A stretch of 64,000 nucleotides of DNA from an uncultured Paracoccaceae bacterium (GTDB taxonomy: Bacteria; Pseudomonadota; Alphaproteobacteria; Rhodobacterales; Rhodobacteraceae), in NCBI GenBank assembly GCA_938092015.1, contig CALKOT010000066.1, positions 1 through 64,000 of the forward strand, written 5' to 3'. Position numbers and translations under genes: made by a program. Below, one piece after another: positions 60,976 to 64,000 of the stretch (position 1 is its first letter; every line of letters begins with the position of its first letter). Under the pieces are notes generated by a model that was not told where the DNA came from, searched no databases, and saw only the letters and a program-made list of their open reading frames with translations.

Positions 60976-63103
60976 GTGAGGACAAGTCGGCAAGGCATGC
61001 AGCGGCTGAGGGAAATCTGGGAACAAGATAGACGGCAACTGCCGTTGTGGACGCCCGTCCTGCTTGGACTGGGCGTGCAGATCTATTTCTGGATGCCGTT
61101 GGAACCTGACTATTGGATGTACACCATTTCGTTGGCGACGCCGCTGCTGATTTTCGCGGCGCTCTGGAGACGGATGGCGCGATACTGGCTGATTGGCTTT
61201 CTTTTGATGCTTGTGGCGCTGGGATTCAGCCTGGCCGGTTTGCGCGCCCATATTGTCGCCGCGCCTGTCGTTGAGGCGTCGATGGATGCGACTGTTGAAG
61301 GCCTGATTGCAGCGCTGACAGGTTCGCAGTCGGGCCGTCCGCGGCTGCTGCTTGAAGATGTTGTGGTGTTTGGCCTGACAGACGCGCAGACACCGTCGCG
61401 CACGCAGATCACCCTTTTTGGGGCGCGATGATTTGACGGCCTTTACGCCCGGCGTCTGGGTGTCTGTATTTGCGCAAATAGGCCCGCCGGGATCACCGGT
61501 CGAACCCGGCGGGTTCGATTATCGACGAACGGCCTGGTTTGATGGGCTTGGCGCAGTCGGCTTCGTCCGAGGGTCAGCTGTTGTCATAAAGGCGCCTGGT
61601 CGCCCGGGCATCTTCAGCCTCATATCCCTTCAGATAGCGATGTGACTCGCAGCACTGTTGGTTGGCATCCGATCACAGCTGGAAGGTGAAGAAGGCGCCT
61701 TCGCCGCCGCTGTGATTGTTGGCGACCGGGTAGGGGTGTCGCGCGATTCAACACAGGCGCTGCGCGATTCGAACCTTGCCCATCTTCTTGCGATATCTGG
61801 GCTGCGTATGGGCCTGGCGACTGCGCTGCTGTTTGGCGCTTCACGCTTGATCCTTGCACTACTGCCCATCCCGGCGCGTCGATGGCGGATCAAGGCGATC
61901 GCCGCCGGGATCGCACTTGCCGGGGCGTTCGCATATCTGGTGCTGTCGGGCATGTCGATTGCAACGCAACGGGCTTTCATCATGGTTGCGGTTGCGCTGA
62001 TTGCTATCATGCTGAACCGTCCCCCGATCACGCTGTGGGCGCTGACCGTTGCGGCGCTGCTGATCCTGACGCTCAGGCCCGAAAGTTTGACCCATGTCGG
62101 CTTTCAGATGTCTTTCGCGGCGACAGCTGCGATTATTGCGGGTTTTGAATGGGCGCGCCAACGCGGCTGGTCGAGCTGGGCGCAGGATGGTGGTATTGGT
62201 AAGCGCATATTCGCCTACGTCATCGCCTTGGCCGCGACCAGCCTGCTGGCCGGGCTGGCGACCGCGCCGTTTGCGGCCTTCCACTTCAATCGCGCGGCCA
62301 ACTATGGATTGATCGCCAACCTTGCCGCCGTACCGATCATGGGGTTCTGGGTCGCGCCGTCAGCTTTGATCGCTGGCGCGCTGGCGCCAATTGGGCTGGA
62401 AGGCTGGGCGTTGGCGGTCATGGGCAAGGGCATAGCCACGATCATGTCCGTCGCGCGGTTTATCGCCGGGTTGGATGGCGCCATCAGGCCGATTGCGGCG
62501 ACTGCGCCGCTTGTTCTGACGCTGATCACCTTTGGTGGCCTTGGCGTTAGCCTTGGACGCACGTGGATGCGGTGGATTGGGGTTGCTCTTGTTTCAGCCG
62601 GTCTTGCTACCTGGATGATTGTCGATATCCGTCCTGCGTTGCTTGTCGCACCGGATGGGCGTCTGATGGGCGTCAGAACCGATAAGGGAAGGGTGGTCGA
62701 CCATCCGCGCGCTGAAAGTTATGTCGCCTCACAATGGTTGATCAAAGATGGCGATCTTGCCAATCAGGAACAGGCGGCACAGCGTATTGGCCTTGATCGC
62801 GGCTATTCTGGGGGCAAAGCGCAGCTTGAAAATGGCTGGCTTGTGATGAACGTCATCAAGCGTAACCCGGATATCGCGCGCTTGTCGGATCTTTGCAAAG
62901 AGAAGACAGTTCTGATTGTCCCTCATATCCGCAATGAAATTGACGGCCCCTGTATCTTTCTGTTTGGCGATGGATTGAAAGCGGCGGGCGCGCTGGCTTT
63001 CATGCCCGAAGGCGAGGGCGTCAAAATAACAACCGCCGCCCAGATGGCTGGGCGGCGGTTTTGGACTGGTTATCAGCCGGGCGGCGCGCGTTCGCGCCCC
63101 TGA
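60976..63103 (+). pseudogene. comEC: ComEC/Rec2 DNA-uptake channel, frameshift and stop
   Basis: A gene of about 709 codons in three open pieces. The first (from GTG 60976 or ATG 60997) has membrane helices and ends at 61431. An extra base in TTTTTGGGG (61415-61423) shifts the frame; the next frame gives RDDLTAFTPGVWVSVFAQIG and PPGSPVEPGGFDYRRTAWFD, typical ComEC sequence. A TGA at 61643-61645 follows in SLQIAM-stop-LAALLVGIRSQ. The remainder holds the competence core (NLAHLLAISGLRMGLATALL) and the transmembrane bundle, and ends GRRFWTGYQPGG. Natural transformation through this channel would be lost. It is divergent from gltX. Confidence 0.75.
63031..63062. terminator. Terminator serving lexA, inside the comEC 3' end
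   Basis: AACCGCCGCCCAG (63031-63043), four-base loop, CTGGGCGGCGGTT (63048-63060): a perfect 13-bp stem with A/T on both sides. It is 48 bases downstream of the lexA stop on the minus strand and overlaps comEC codons for AAQMAGRRF. Confidence 0.8.
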
Positions 63104-63109
63104 CCTTGC

Positions 63110-63796
63110 TTAGTAGGTGCGGATCAGGCCAACCATTCGGCCCTGAATTTTCACGTCCCGCGCATCATATTGCTGCGTCTCGTAAGCCGGGTTGGCGGCA
63201 TGAAGCTGCACCTGACCGGAATCGCGACGAAGCGTTTTCAGGGTTGCCTCCTGATCGCGGACCAGTGCGACGACAATGTCGCCGTCATCGGCGCGATCCT
63301 GACTTTTCACAACGACGATATCGCCTTCGTAGATGCCAGCGTCGATCATTGAGTCGCCTTTGACTTCAAGCGCATAGTGTTCAGATCCACTTGATACCAT
63401 GGCGCCTGGAACTGTTACCCGCTCAACCGGATGCGCAATCGCTTCAATCGGCGTACCGGCGGCGATGCGACCCATCAGGGGCACTTCGTTGGCGTTTGGC
63501 GCATCCATCAGCTCAACTGCTGAAGGTGGTTTGCGAGAGAAGTCAGCCTCAATCACATTGGACGGACGCGGCGTTTCCATGCCCTCGGGCATTTTGAGGA
63601 TCTCAATGGCGCGGGCGCGGTGCGCGAGGCGGCGGATAAAGCCGCGTTCTTCCAGCGCAGTGATCAGACGATGGATGCCTGACTTGGATCGAAGGTTCAG
63701 TGCCTCTTTCATTTCATCAAATGACGGCGATACCCCATTTTGCAGGGAACGGGCGTGGATGAACTTCAACAAGTCCAGTTGTTTGCGGGTCAGCAT
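63110..63796 (-). CDS. lexA: LexA repressor
   Basis: A 228-residue SOS repressor. The N-terminal winged helix ([20 protein letters not shown], then [20 protein letters not shown]) reads GAAC-type boxes in alphaproteobacteria. The self-cleavage site is Ala113-Gly114 in GRIAAGTP, with Ser149 in [10 protein letters not shown] and Lys187 in EATLKTL as catalytic pair. It has its own LexA box. It also probably controls imuB at 42706. Confidence 0.96.
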   Translation of the reverse strand: MLTRKQLDLLKFIHARSLQNGVSPSFDEMKEALNLRSKSGIHRLITALEERGFIRRLAHRARAIEILKMPEGMETPRPSNVIEADFSRKPPSAVELMDAPNANEVPLMGRIAAGTPIEAIAHPVERVTVPGAMVSSGSEHYALEVKGDSMIDAGIYEGDIVVVKSQDRADDGDIVVALVRDQEATLKTLRRDSGQVQLHAANPAYETQQYDARDVKIQGRMVGLIRTY

Positions 63797-63827
63797 CGAA
63801 ACAGGCTCCTAAAGTTGTAACTGCACT

Positions 63828-63856
63828 GTTCTAGTGTTGTTCTTGTTTTGTGTCAA
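63828..63856 (-). promoter_or_regulatory. lexA promoter with LexA box
   Basis: On the minus strand TTGACA (63851-63856), 17 bases, TAGAAC (63828-63833). The LexA box GAAC-N7-GAAC (63828-63842) covers the -10 element and half of the spacer, giving autorepression. Confidence 0.85.
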
Positions 63857-63964
63857 TGCGTTCGCGTCTGTTCTCATCAAAACTGCAAAAAACAGCCTAT
63901 GGGGTATTATTTGAACGAAAAGCGAACGAATGGTGCAGTTATAGTTAACGCAGACTGGATTGCA

Positions 63965-64000
63965 TCAGATGCGCCCTTTCAGGTTGGCGTCGGACTGACA
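63965..64000 (-). CDS. Possible C-terminus of a gene upstream of lexA (partial)
   Basis: Twelve codons at the window edge read CQSDANLKGRI and a stop on the minus strand. Too short to name; a real gene ending here would be read toward lexA. The remainder of 63857-63964 shows nothing else. Confidence 0.2.
   Translation of the reverse strand, partial: CQSDANLKGRI

Overview
The window reads as chromosomal DNA of an alphaproteobacterium, most likely a marine Rhodobacterales (Roseobacter-type) species. The grounds are the gene order pyrH-frr-uppS-cdsA-dxr-rseP-bamA-skp-fabZ followed by gltA-gltX-comEC-lexA, LexA boxes of the alphaproteobacterial GAAC-N7-GAAC type, a VPLPA-type C-terminal sorting signal, an RTX protein ending in a Hint domain, an IalB-family protein and the zwf-pgl-pgi order. 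No rRNA, tRNA or CRISPR array was found. Organism and functions are inferred from recognisable motifs only; no database search was run.

Layout. 1-140: edge of an IS3-type insertion sequence. 139-8745: remains of a giant beta-helix adhesin followed by an intact TPR/CHAT-protease lipoprotein. 8764-13644: methyltransferase, hisC, tyrA-type dehydrogenase, extensin-like lipoprotein, miaA. 13709-18641: ilv attenuator with a 16-residue leader peptide, ilvI, three sulfotransferase-fold paralogs and ilvH. 18645-20031: broken hypothetical gene and broken TetR regulator with its operator. 20409-26933: zwf-pgl-pgi and a cyanide-insensitive bd-type quinol oxidase (cioA-cioB plus a tiny subunit). 27030-30431: broken Asp/Glu racemase, GFA-domain gene, tsf and rpsB. 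30586-37533: AT-rich leader and a 6.6-kb RTX-PA14-Hint gene carrying six lesions. 37591-41167: psuK-psuG, a candidate sigma54-driven small transcript and an MFS transporter. 41509-44445: HAD hydrolase, IalB protein and a LexA-controlled orphan imuB. 44649-48241: broken VPLPA-CTERM protein, broken PNPOx-like gene, VOC protein and a divergent LysR regulator. 48346-57384: the pyrH-to-fabZ envelope operon. 57567-64000: nudix, gltA, gltX, broken comEC and lexA.

Main message. The core genes are all open, but eight accessory genes carry in total about eight in-frame stops and nine frameshifts, including a 7-bp and a 14-bp tandem-duplication scar. These cluster in surface, secreted and competence functions (adhesin, RTX protein, VPLPA-CTERM protein, comEC), which suggests recent loss of a surface-associated lifestyle. 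The most system-like unit is the CHAT lipoprotein directly behind the adhesin. Other notable items are the sulfotransferase trio splitting ilvI from ilvH, the three in-phase LexA half-sites in front of imuB without imuA or dnaE2, a dispersed TTTCAC-NN-GTGAAA palindrome in intergenic DNA, and the absence of lpxA/lpxI/lpxB between fabZ and gltA.
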